This document shows, piece after piece, positions 34,615-46,951 of a DNA stretch of 64,000 nucleotides. The translations under genes were made by a program, and so were the position numbers. Numbering within the stretch: the stretch's first letter is position 1; each line of letters begins with the position of its first letter. The notes below the pieces were generated by a model. The model saw only the letters and a program-made list of their open reading frames with translations. It did no database searches and was not told the origin of the DNA. This stretch comes from Pteria penguin (lineage: Eukaryota; Mollusca; Bivalvia; Pterioida; Pteriidae): the NCBI GenBank assembly GCA_035048485.1, contig CM068584.1, forward strand, positions 64,896,420 to 64,960,419, in the 5' to 3' direction.

Positions 34615-34884
34615 TAAGGCCAAATAAAAAAATAGATCTAGTTGTATTTCCGCTTACCATTACATGTTATATAACCTACCCTAGTTTTTTGGTGCCTACT
34701 AAGTTTTTATTGACATTTGGTGACATGCACTTTTAAAGTCAGAACTTCCACTCTATAAGCCTTATAAGTATAAGTATAACATATGTAAAAATATTTTCAA
34801 AAATAAAAAAAAATGCCTCTCTACCTACCCTATATTTACTGGAGACGTAAGCGGAAACACAGGTATTTTTTTATTTGGCCTAAG
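34615..34884. mobile_element. MITE with imperfect inverted ends of about 45 bp
   Basis: The left end TAAGGCCAAATAAAAAAATA, continuing to TTTCCGCTTAC, is mirrored at the right end (GTAAGCGGAAACACAGG...TTTGGCCTAA). The 270-bp interior has no ORF. Confidence 0.78.
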
Positions 34885-35293
34885 TAAACATAGCTAGGTG
34901 TTATTGAAGTACTTTGTTATAAAAACAAATTAATTAACAGGCAAGGTATCAAAACATATTCATCCAAGGTATGGCTACTATGACAATGTATGAAAACATA
35001 GTTTACTTGCAGTACATAGTTATGGAAACAAATCAATTATCAGTATAAAATGTATTACCCCGGTATAAGATTGAAAGTAGTAAAACATATTTATTTGAGT
35101 TAATCAAAAATTTGAGAAGTAGCGAAAGGACCAAACCCAGGTACCGAACCACCCAAAAGTAAAGTACTGAATGAACCAATAGAGAGGTACTGAAATATCT
35201 CGGTGCCGAAATATCTCGGTACCGAAACGTCCAGTATTCGATATAGGTATCATCATGACCCTGATATAGCATATACATGATATAGGGGGCCTA

Positions 35294-35398
35294 TACACAG
35301 GCACATGTAACAATTAACAGCACTGCGACCGAATATAGCCCCCCTAACAAAGGGGGCTCTATTCGGTCGCAGTGCTGTTGTTACATGTGCCTGTGGGC
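35294..35398. repeat. Long near-perfect hairpin
   Basis: The left arm runs from CACAGGCACATGTAAC through AGCACTGCGACCGAATA to TAGCCCCC. The right arm is its inverse (GGGGGCTCTATTCGGTCGCA...TACATGTGCCTGTG). Arms are about 45 bp with only a few mismatches around a loop of about 7 bases (TAACAAA). It is extrudable and could be transcribed as a stem-loop. Confidence 0.85.
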
Positions 35399-35415
35399 CT
35401 ATATCGGGTTTATTG

Positions 35416-35672
35416 TAGGGCCAGTGAATTTCCGTTTCAAATTTGTCTCAATTCCGTTTTCACTTTACTGAATTCCGTTTCCCCCCTACCCCTTACCTGC
35501 CTGAAACCTTTGTTTTAAGTGTGGATTTATGTCGAAAATACTCATATTATGTCATTACACAACAAAATGTCAATAATTTTGGTCATGTCTAAAAAAACTG
35601 CAAATTACGTTTAAGAATGTCAATTCCGTTTTTCCGTCGGAAATTCGGTTTTAACGGAAAATCACTGGCCCT
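35416..35672. mobile_element. MITE with AGGGCCAGTGA ends
   Basis: The ends AGGGCCAGTGAATTTCCG and CGGAAAATCACTGGCCCT are inverted copies flanked by TA on each side. The interior repeats the motif AATTCCGTTT several times and has no coding potential. Confidence 0.72.
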
Positions 35673-35707
35673 ATTATGGATTTCAGGACTAGGGACTAGG
35701 TAATTTT

Positions 35708-35860
35708 TTTGTTTGTTTGTTTGTTGGGGTTTAACGTCCATACAACAGCTTGGGTCATATGCAAACGGTGTCATATGTGCATGCCACATGTTTGTGTGTG
35801 GTGAGTTTACTTGGACTGGTGGCACTTATGGCAACTTTAGAGTGCCAGCCCATAAGTATA
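35708..35860 (-). mobile_element. SINE (family B) 3' part, inverted
   Basis: TTTGTTTGTTGGGGTTTAAC followed by GTCCATACAACAGCTTGGGT, TGCATGCCACATGTTTGTGT and GGCACTTATGGCAACT is the reverse complement of the 3' tail seen at 44630-44700 and 57190-57245. The tRNA head is absent. Confidence 0.7.
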
Positions 35861-36110
35861 AGATATTTTCGTCGACACATGCAACATGGTTTGTTAGTGG
35901 CATATTATTAGTTACATAATACATGGTGTGTTAGCGACCCAATATGGTATATACACGGTCAGTAAAATTTATATTTGTATCTGGCTATCGCGAAGCTCGA
36001 GCCGGATATGAATTTTACTGACCGTGAAAATAATGATCGTGATGATAAAATAGAATATGACTCCTTGGGTAACATTTCTGGTAGAATTGCCCTTTATCAT
36101 TTTAGCCAAA

Positions 36111-39100
36111 ATGAAACCATCCAGGACTAGGTCCAGAAAATTTAGTACCAATAATGCAGATGAAGATGCTAGGAGGGGAAACAGTGAGGAAAACTTTGAA
36201 TTGAAATTTATTGATACATACATTGGTAAGTGTAGTAAGAAGTATAGTAAGATGCTAAAACTGTGGTGCAGATGCCTGCAGTACAGACTTTTCAAAACCT
36301 GGGTATGAGTTCAGTGTCCTTCCTTGCCTTAAAATGGGGCCAAATTTGGGCCCCATTTCCCTCGCAAAATAGCCTGTTTTATCCCCAATTTCTTACAAAA
36401 ATTTCCTAATCAAGATTTCACTGTTATTTGTCCTTGATTATATTGGTCATTAAAGTGTGGTTTCTAAGTGTGGTACTAAAAAATGGATTTTTTTTTTCAG
36501 ACAGAAAGATAAGCTTAGCAAAGCAATATTGGAAACAAAATTAGAAGGTTGATGATACATCTGTTGAAAACAAGGCCTAAAATGACAAATCTTGTTCTCT
36601 TTATATTTTCCCAATTTCTTTGATAATAGTGCCAAATTTCCAAATTTGAGAGGCACCAGCCCCATTCCTTAAAAAGTAAGAATTGACACTGGAGTTTACA
36701 GAAAATTGGGCCTTGAATGTCCCTGATTTCAAGTATCAAGTTGAAAGTCAAATACATTTTTTTCAAAGCCAATTCATGCAATCGCTGAAGTTGTTACATG
36801 GTGTGAGAATGTGATCTCAAATTTGAAAACAAAAAAAAATTTGATTGGATAAGTCGAAAGACATTCCGTGTTTGGACTTAAATTACCTTCTAATTGCAGC
36901 TTCTTTTTCTTTAAACTAGCATTGCACATGTACGTTCTGTGCTCTGATTGTTTAAGAGTTAACGAGTACAGATTGCACCCCTAGCCTGCTTTAAACTGGT
37001 CTACGTTGTTTTTGCGCATGTTTTATGACATCATCCAATATGGCCACTATCATCCAAGATGGTTGCCAAAATCTAATTTATGTGATGCGATTTCGTTACA
37101 TTTTAGTACTGTAGATCTCTTATATTTTGCGTAAACAAAATTTCGTGTCTCCCCCCAATTTGGCATTATTCGCGAATACATATTTTCGCGTTTGGTAGAA
37201 TGATTGCTATCAATTGCTATTGATCTTTTATATTTCTTGATCATTTAAATTTTTCTCGCGAAATATAATTGATCTACAGTATCTATGTGTATTCTTAAAT
37301 CATGTTTAACAGTTCAAGTCAAGATTTGTGTGTTTGTTAACTTTGTTTGTTTGTTGGGGGTTTAACGTCCACGCAACAGCTGAGGTCATATGCAGACGAT
37401 GCATGACATGTGTTTGTGTGTTTTCTTGGACTGCTTATACTGGCGTGCACTTATGGCGACTTGAGAGTGCCAGTCCACTGAAGTACCGTAGCGCAGCCAG
37501 ACACGAATACCCCACTTAGTCAAATTATACTGACACTGAGCACACCAGTCGTTCCCCAGTCCTTTTAATGCAACCTGATTGGTTTATTACTTTTCACACT
37601 ATATTTTGGTGGCCTGACTGATCCTTATGCAGGGGTCGAAATTAAGGATTTCACAACTGAAGCTAAAAATAGCTCCAGTCATTTCATAAATTTAGTGCTT
37701 ACTGGAGCTGTTTTGGGAATGGCTGAGGTTGTTTCACTCAATTCCTAAAACCAATTTACATTCAAAGACCCACATTGTAAAGTTTGGGGTATTTATACCT
37801 TTAATGTCTTTTTAATTTAAGGTTTTTAAACTAAACAAAACAAAAACACGGCCACCAATTTCAGTAACCTTCCATTGCTATAAACAGCACTAGTCAACTG
37901 CTCCCAAAGAAAAATACTGTGCTGTCTGTGTGCTCACTGGTGCGACAGCTCCAGTGCTCCAGTCTAAATTCGAGCCCTGCTTATGGTACAGTCTCAGTTT
38001 CCAAGATGACACCATATATGTTTGTGGTCAGTACTGCAGTCTAATCCTTATTTTTGACATAGGGGACCTCATGACAGGTGCCACATGTGAGGCAGGAAAT
38101 GCTCACATACATCCAGAACCCCTGATTTCACTTTTCTTTTTATAGAGGTTCATGTTGTCCTGTCAGGTTAATTTTGTCCTTTCATTTGTGCTCCCTTATT
38201 TCCCTGTTTTCGTCAGTGTCCTCCGGATTTGTCTATTGCCTTTCGACTGTATTTGTAGCGTGGTATTTCTATGTCATTTATTTTCAGGAATTATAAGAAT
38301 TTGTTAAAACTTGCATGGTAGATTTATTACCCAAACCCCCTGCTCAAGTTCAAACATGGCAAAATCCGTGCATCTTTAATGAGGCTGCTACGACTTGATT
38401 GGCTGGTTGCTTTCGGTGCTGTGTTGTTTGAAGGACTGTTAAGATTTTGACTAGACTTGCATGGTAGACTTTAATTACCCAGACTCCTAACTTCATGAAC
38501 TTAGAAAATTCTCATTTAAATTTTGTCCAATTCTGCGAATGTTTAATGAGATTTGATAAGCTTCTCAAAACTGATTGGCTGCTTGCTTAATGAAGGAATG
38601 ATCAGATTTTCAAGAGACTTGCTTGGTAGACTCATCGCCCAAACCGTTCAAAGTTAGTTTGAATTTGGCCAATTCTGCAAATATTTGATGATGCACAAAT
38701 CCGCTTAATGGCATCAATCATGATTAAAGCCATTTAAAAATTAAAGTACCTCCTGAAAATTATCCCAATTGCCAAGTTTTTGTTTCCATATCTAATGGAT
38801 ACAGGTAGTATTTCAAACTCTATACAAATTTTATTTTTCAGGTCATGGAGTATTTGCTGGTAAACATTTTTCTAGAGGAGAATTTCTCTTAGAATATAAA
38901 GGAGAATTATCAGCTGCCAGGGAATGCGAAGAAAATGATTCCATTTGCGGCTTGAAATTTTTTTTCAAGCACAACCAGAGAGCTTATTGGTACAGTTACT
39001 ATTAATTCCTCAGGCAATTTAGTAAATTTGTGATTCTGACAACTCTTGTTTTTTCAACATAACCCCCTTCAGTATTTATACACTTTTGCCAGCAAGGTTT

Positions 39101-39832
39101 GAGGGCCTCCAAGTCCTCTTCTTGGCTGTTAAAAAAAAAACCCCACTGCACAATCGTCTAAGGCAGCCATGGCAGTGGCAGATTTGTGAACAGGGCCATT
39201 GTCCTTGTGGAACAAAACCCTTTCATTGAGTATTCCGCTGCGCTTGAGTTTAATACGTATTACGTAACTGCCTCTGAAGTGATGCACAGTATGTCAGTAT
39301 GTGCAATTAAGTTTTATCCGTTTTAGAGACGATGTTGTTTGTTTGTTTGTCGGGGTTTAACGTCCGCGCAACAGCTGAGGTCATATTATGATGATCTACC
39401 ATCAGCATCACAGAAAACGGTGGTCAGTACAAGGCTCACAATTTATCAAACAGCCCTCATGTATATGAATGAAAGTTGTTATTGAAAATCTCCATTATGC
39501 TTTCACTCATTTTCATATTGATTATGGTTATATGCACTCAGCTGACCATGAAGGTACTAATCTAATTGAGGTACTGTTAGAGTCCTCTTGTTAAATGTCT
39601 AACTTATCTAGTTTTAAAATCTCTTCTCAGCATCGATGCATCAACCACTGTTGGATTAGGAAGAATGGTCAATGATGGTCAAGGCAAAGAGATAAATTGC
39701 AAAATGAGAAAAATTCTTAGGGGTTCGCACCCAGTACTATGCCTTTTTTCAACCAGGGAAATTGAAATAGGACACGAACTTCGCTATGACTATGGGGTGT
39801 TTGATCTTCCGTGGAGGAAACATAAATATAAG
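36111..39832 (+). CDS. Exons 1-3: SET domain
   Basis: The start ATG at 36111 has the good context CCAAAATGA, five bases after the acceptor TTTTAG. Exon 1 (residues 1-38) is basic and polar. Exon 2 begins GHGVFAGKHFSRGEFLLEYK, the GxG cofactor-binding motif and first strands of a SET domain. Exon 3 supplies CIDASTTVGLGRMVNDG and ELRYDYG. ELRYDYG is the canonical C-terminal SET signature with the catalytic Tyr. The usual NHxC motif is replaced by VNDG, as in KMT5A-like paralogues that I recall with VNDG; whether it still methylates lysine is open. Intron 1 is 2.6 kb. The exon 2 donor (TTG/GTACAG) is weak. Confidence 0.85.
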
Positions 39833-42800
39833 GTGAGTATAAGTTAATTGTCAGGGTTGTGAAAATCCACATTTAACAAGCAAGTCAAGGACTTCCAGCT
39901 CTGACAAAAAAATTACGAATTAATCAAGTCAGTTCACTTGACATTAGGGCTGTCATTGATAGAGACCATATCAATGTATTAATCCCGATATAAATTCTTT
40001 GATACGGTATCGATACAAAATTTGAAAATCGATATTTTTGCTTCCTTGTTAACACTATACCTTACATGATCTTATGGCAGAGTGTACATATGACTTTTGT
40101 TCTGTCTGCACTATATTCATTATGAGATCCAAGTTGAAAATCCCAAATGATTCAATACATCACTTTTAACATAATAAATGCTTGTTTATATGTATTTTAG
40201 AGTGTTTAGTACTTCAAATTTTATACTCTTTTAACATAAGGTATTCCATCAACAAAAGTCTTTGATATATCGATATTATTTCCTATCAATTAGAGTTGCA
40301 ACGATATATCGAACTACGATATATCACGGTATTTTGTCTTCGATACGATACATGACACTTTGATCTCATGCCACGGTACACCTACGATATAAAATGTGTA
40401 CATGAATTTGTGTTGTATTTCCTGGAAGCCAGGTGAGAGATACAGGCCCTCCTGTTCAATTTATGTACCAGGGTGATAATATTTAGCATACAGGTTCCTT
40501 TGCGGTTTTAATATTGATGCAGTACAATCAAAATGCAAAAATAATTTGAATTTCTCGAAAAATTGTGACCTAATATAAATGGACTCAACTTTTTTCAACT
40601 GCTTGGGTTATGAGGAAAGTTGTTGGCGCCGGTAGGGAACAAGTATTGCAGTGCGATACTCAGAATGCTTGTTATTATGTATTATTTCTTGAATTTGTGA
40701 TTGACGAAAAGTACCATTTTTAGCTTGCCTATTCGTAGAATAGGGGTGCTTATGGAGTCGCGTCGGCGTTGGTTAAAGTTTTGGGGTAAGTGTTGGGGTA
40801 AGTTTTGAGAAGCACTGTAAATCATTAAATTTTTGTAGTAGGATGCTGTAATTTTGTATGATGGACCCTTTGGGGTAGAACTATCATATAGTGGAGTGAA
40901 ATTGGAGAATTTAAAAAATTTTTTTTGATTTTTTACGTGTTTTGGACTTAAACTTATTTTATTACTTACTTACTTTTCATTAAAATCCAAGGTTAAAGTT
41001 TTGGGGTAAGTTTTGAGAAGCACTGTAAATCATTAAATATGTGTAGTAGGATGCTGTTATTTGGTATGATGGACACTTTGGGTGCTGCAAATTGAATGGG
41101 AACCATTTCGAAGTTTTATTGGTGAAGCATGACTAAATACTGGCATCTCATCAATTGGTCAATTCATCTAATTTATATATTCTTATCAATTTGTATTTGC
41201 AGAAAGATGAACCCAAACCCATTCTGTATGTGGAGCCCACTAATAACATGGAGGCTTCCAATGCCGGCAACATGGAGGCTGGTGACGTAGAGAAGGCTGG
41301 TGTTATGGAGGCTTCCAATGCCGGCAACATGGAGGCTGGTGACGTAGAGAAGGCTGGTGTTATGGAGACTTCCAATGCCGGCAACATGGAGGCTGGTGAC
41401 GTAGAGAAGGCTGGTGTTATGGAGGCTTCCAATGCCGGCAACATGGAGGCTGGTGACGTAGAGAAGGCTGGTGTTATGGAGGCTTCCAATGCCGGCAACA
41501 TGGAGGCTGGTGACGTAGAGAAGGCTGGTGTTATGGAGACTTCCAATGCCGGCAACATGGAGGCTGGTGACGTAGAGAAGGCTGGTGTTATGGAGGGTTC
41601 AAATGCTGGCAACATGGAGGCTGGTGACGTAGAGAAGGCTGGTGTTATGGAAGCTTCCAATGCCGGCAACATGGAGGCTGGTGACGTAGAGAAGGCTGGT
41701 GTTATGGAGGCTTCCAATGCCGGCAACATGGAGGCTGGTGACGTAGAGAAGGCTGGTGTTATGGAGACTTCCAATGCCGGCAACATGGAGGCTGGTGACG
41801 TAGAGAAGGCTGGTGTTATGGAGGCTTCCAATGCCGGCAACATGGAGGCTGGTGACGTAGAGAAGGCTGGTGTTATGGAGACTTCCAATGCCGGCAACAT
41901 GGAGGCTGGTGACGTAGAGAAGGCTGGTGTTATGGAGGCTTCCAATGCCGGCAACATGGAGGCTGGTGACGTAGAGAAGGTTGGTGTTATGGAGACTTCC
42001 AATGCCGGCAACATGGAGGCTGGTGACGTAGAGAAGGCTGGTGTTATGGAGGCTTCCAATGCCGGCAACATGGAGGCTGGTGACGTAGAGAAGGCTGGTG
42101 TTATGGAGGCTTCCAATGCCGGCAACATGGAGGCTAGTGACGTAGAGAAGGCTGGTGTTACGGAGGTTGGCGTTATGGAGGTTGGTGTTTCAGGTAAGTG
42201 AATACATTTGTACTGTTCTTGATGCAACCTAAAAATATTTCAGTAAAATGTAATGGCAAGTGCTGATTCAGCTGATATATGCAATTACAACTGCATGAAT
42301 TATTGGACGGGACCGCCTTTTTATATGCCCGTCGTATGACAGGAGGTATTATGGTATGGCGTTGTTTGTACGTCTGTCCCTCCACCTTAAACTTTCCTTG
42401 TCGGGGCTATAACTTTTCAACCGTTTAAGATATTCTATTCAAAGTTGGTATATATGCATTTTGTACCAGCAGGAGACGGTGTGTTGCGTGCCACATCTGG
42501 ATTCGTGACCTCAAGGTCAAAGGTCAAAATCTGGGTCACATCTCCGCCGTAAACTTTCCTTGTCTGGGCTCTAACTTTTCAACCGTTTAAGATATTCTAT
42601 ACAAAGTTGGTATGCATGTGTACCAGCAGGAGGTGGTGTGTCGCGTGCCACATCTGGGTTCGTGACCTCAAGGTCAAAGGTCAAAATCTAGGTCACGTCT
42701 CAAAAAATGTCAAATATCTTGTATAACGGCCCATTTTGTTCCTTTTCATTTCTTAGTTTTTCGTCTGTATTTCTTTACTGTTCACATTTCATTCTCTTCC

Positions 42801-45800
42801 CTTAAGTAAACCAGTGTCCTTTTTGTTCTTCCAGCTTTTTACCTCCTTTTACCAAATGGGAAGTTAACTCTGCAGTTAATCATATGGACAAATAAAATTG
42901 TACACGTTTAACATGTGTCAGGCTGCATAGCAATTGTATCATCATTTGGGAAAGATGCATGTATTAAGGTTGCAGGGACATGAAGTTAAAGGGGGTATTT
43001 TATTTTTAAAAGTATTATTCTATTTGAAATAATATTCAGACACCAAAGCCCTTGAAAGAGTTCAATTTTAGATAAAAAAAAGTGAATAATTATCAAAAAT
43101 ATTTTCTTTGTCTTTTTGTTACAGATGTTGTACCCAATTCTGATTCAGATGATGCATGTTCCGATGTTTTTCCTGCCCTGAAACCAGTGACTGTGAGTGT
43201 TATATTGTAGATTTGATTTACATGACATTTTGAACAGTCTACATATATATACATATTCCTGGCACTTAAGCTCAACTCCCAGACTACCGTGTTGCCACCA
43301 GAATGAAAACCCCAAAATGAGCATGGCTCATTCCAAATAATGATCCGGCACTTACTGGGATTGCTGTGTTCTTATATGGGACTGGACGGGGCTCTAGCAT
43401 TAAAACAATAGGGGAATAGTGTTTGTTGATGTCCGTCTGAGGTGGTTTCCGGATGATAACTTTAGTTAGGGTTGACAGATTTCAGTGAAAGTTGGTACAA
43501 GGGTAGCTAAGGGGGACTTAGGGTGGGATTGCATATGAGATCAAAAGGTCAAATATCTAGGTCTCCGTTACTAGAAATAGAAATTTTTGAAAGCACTTTG
43601 GTTTCCGGATGATAAATCCATATCCTAAAATCAATTTTCACACGATATTAATTTATTTGAGATATCTGCACTGTGGATATCCACAATTCCTTGTACCAAC
43701 TTTCATTGAAATCCGTCAACCCACAGTATTCATAATTCATTTTTGGACAGCCATAATTTCATTTCATTTCATACGGATATCCATTATTCCATTAATGGAT
43801 ATCTATAACTTGGGATCCTAAACATTCCATTTATAGATATTCAATACAGGACATGTATTAAATGTAATACCAACTGTAAGCCATATGATGACTTTGAGTG
43901 ATGTTCATATTCTCTGTGTGTCCATTTGTACATGGCAGCACATGTCCTGCAGAAGATGGCAGGGGACATGCATTGCATGCAATACTGACTGTAAGCTTGT
44001 TTGTATGAGGATACCAAATATTCCAGACTGGAGGTCAGATACTGATAGTTAATTAATATGTTATAATGGGGGCATTTTATTTTCTCTCTTATGGGGACTA
44101 CTGTCATGTTATCTCATTTTTATGAGGACATTACATTTTCTAGCTGAGGATGTTACATGAATGCATACTAGTATATCATGTGTATATATTACAAAATTAT
44201 AGTCTGTGTGATACCACAGAAAATGTAGTCGGTGATACAACAGAAAATTTGCTATTTTTCAACTGTCTGATTTCAAGGTCATCAGGTCAACAACTTAAAA
44301 TATGTTTTGGTCATGTGCTTTCCATCTACATATTCCAGGTGAGCAATGAAAGACCTTTGGGGGCCATTTGCATTGCTCATTGATTAGAGTGTCAGCTTAA
44401 AGCATGGTATGTCAGTGGTTCGAATCCCAGCCGGATCATACCTAAGACCAAAAAATTGGCATTCTCGCTTTCTTATTGTCTTTGCCAGACACTGCATTAA
44501 AAGTATAGAGAATGAATGGTAGTATAATGTGACTGAGTGGGGTATCCGTGTCAGGCTGTGGCTTGGTACTTCAACACTAAAGTTGGTATCCGCACAAGCT
44601 GCCCAACAATACTCACCACACACTACATATGTGTCATGCACCCATGATACCATCTGCATGTGACATGGATGTTGATCCAAATCACATTCTAGACCCTTCT
44701 GACACCTATATCTCATTTTAAATAGGACTACACTACGTATTTGGCAAATGGCATTATGGGGACATTTTTATGACTAATTTCGCCACAATGTGCATTGAAT
44801 GTTTGCTTTTGGTATGCAAAAGTAACATTCTTGTGAACATTTGAATAATATTGCTAGAGGTTAGTTTATTAAACAATAAAAAAAATAGTTTAATAAATTT
44901 TGTTTTGAATCTTTCTGCAGATTGCGGTGAGTGATACCAAGTCTATGATAATGCTTCAAACAGTCGCCAGAGGATTGGATAAAAGAGATTATAACAAGCG
45001 GCATTATTGCTACTTTTGTGGAAAATCCCAGTTAAAGATCGGTAGACATATTCTTCTTCAACATGGGGATGTAGAAGACATTGCTACACTACCAAGTGTT
45101 TCTTCAGGGAAAGAAAGCAAGAAGAAAAGGAAGATGATACTAGACAAATACAGGAATTTAGGAAACTTCAATCATAACATAGAAGTGCTGACTGAGAAAA
45201 AGGGGAACCTAATTGTAGGGAGAAGACCATTTGAAGAAGAAATGCATAGTCCAGAAGAGTACCTTCCATGTCAGTACTGCTTCACATTTTATATTGGAAA
45301 GGAATTGTGGAGACACACAAAGAAATGTCTATTTCTCTCAAAGCCTCTTGTTTATGAAAATAATGTAAAGGAGCAAAAGGCAGCAAAAGAAATAACTTCT
45401 ACATCTAAGATGCTTATTCAGGGTGCCACTGGTATAGGTGCACTTGGGTTTGAGATTGACGATGAGCAATTTATATCTGATGTTCTTAAAGCAATGCATG
45501 TGGATGAGATAAGCCTGACAGTAAAGTCTGATCCGCTGCTCATCTTACTAGGCCAAACCCAATACAACAAACTGGGGGCAAGGAAGGCCTGTCATGTAAG
45601 GGAGAAACTTTGAATAATTGGGAGACTCAAACTTGTCCTAAGAAAAAAAACTGGGAAAGTGTCTGCCTCAATTGAAGAATTTATTGATCCTAAGCATTTT
45701 GATACTTGTGTTCAAGGAGTCAAGTCATTGGCCGAGGAAAGTGATTGTTTGTCGCTCAGTGGAACAAAGACCTTCAATAAACCTTCTCTTGCACTTAAAG

Positions 45801-46786
45801 CTGGACACCTGCTGAGAAAGTTAGCAGAGCTGAAAAAAGGACAGGGAATCAGAAACAAAGATAACTCATCGAAAGTGGCAGCTGCTGAGTTCATTGAGTT
45901 ATATAATGCAGAATGGAATGACAAAATTTCTGGCATTGCACATCAGAATATCAAAGAGCAACATTTCAACAAAGAAACAATTCTGCCTCTAACTGCAGAT
46001 CTGCAGAAACTCACAGTAAGTCAGTAAGCTTTTAAGACTCCTAGAGCCTATACACAAGCACCTTTATCATTTAAGAAGACAATGAATGCCAACTGATACA
46101 GTTTTATGCATTAATGAAGTTAATTTGCTGCATTAAGTAAAGTACTGTCACTTATCACACAACCTGCAACGAAGTTGTAATACCCCCACACAACGAAGTT
46201 GGGAAGTGGGTATATACTGGAATCACTCCGTCTGTCTCTATCTGTCTGTTTGTCCGCACCAGATTAAAGCTTTGGTTAAAGAGTTGGAATTTGTTAATAA
46301 AAAAACAAATGTAAGTACTAGGCTGCTGAAATTCGCATGAATATTCCTCAGGTGTTTAGCATTAATGTTTGACAGAGAAACAGAAAACATTGAATTTCTC
46401 TATATTTTAACATCTTTTGGACTTAACTTTTTTTAATCAAATCATCCAGGTTAGAGTTTTGGTGCAAGTGTTGGAATTTGTTAATAAAAAACCCCTAAGT
46501 AAATATTGCTACCAGAATACTAATATTTATCATCGATATTCTTTAGGTGTTCAATGCTGTGAGGCAAAAACAGAAAACTATTCTGCATTTGGGATCAGAA
46601 AATTCAAAATGGCTAAATATAGCATGATATTAACATGGCTTTTTGACTGACTGACATTCCATATTTTGTGGCTTCTTGTTGGCTGAGACAGGCGATCATG
46701 AGCCATTATATTATGGATATTATCATTATGTGAGAGTTATAATGAAATCTATGCATAGCTTTAGAATTTTTTCCATAGACCTATTG

Positions 46787-46831
<45 letters not shown>

Positions 46832-46902
46832 CTTTGTCTGTCGTCCGTCTGTCCGTCCGTCTGTAAACTTTTCACATTTTAAACTTCTTCTTAAGAACTA
46901 CT

Positions 46903-46951
<49 letters not shown>

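Noticed and set aside
41248..42159. Regular repeats resembling a CRISPR array
   Set aside because: The units are contiguous and coding, with no unique spacers, in a eukaryotic exon.
41151..42227. A 358-codon minus-strand ORF (repeated ITPAFSTSPASMLPALEAS) opposite exon 4
   Set aside because: It is the mirror of a 57-bp repeat that lacks stops on both strands. The plus strand has matching splice sites and phase; the minus ORF has no flanking gene structure.
45596..45680. A small intron (CAT/GTAAGG ... GAAG/AA) that would remove the TGA at 45611
   Set aside because: No acceptor in the interval restores the downstream frame, so the intron would itself cause a frameshift.
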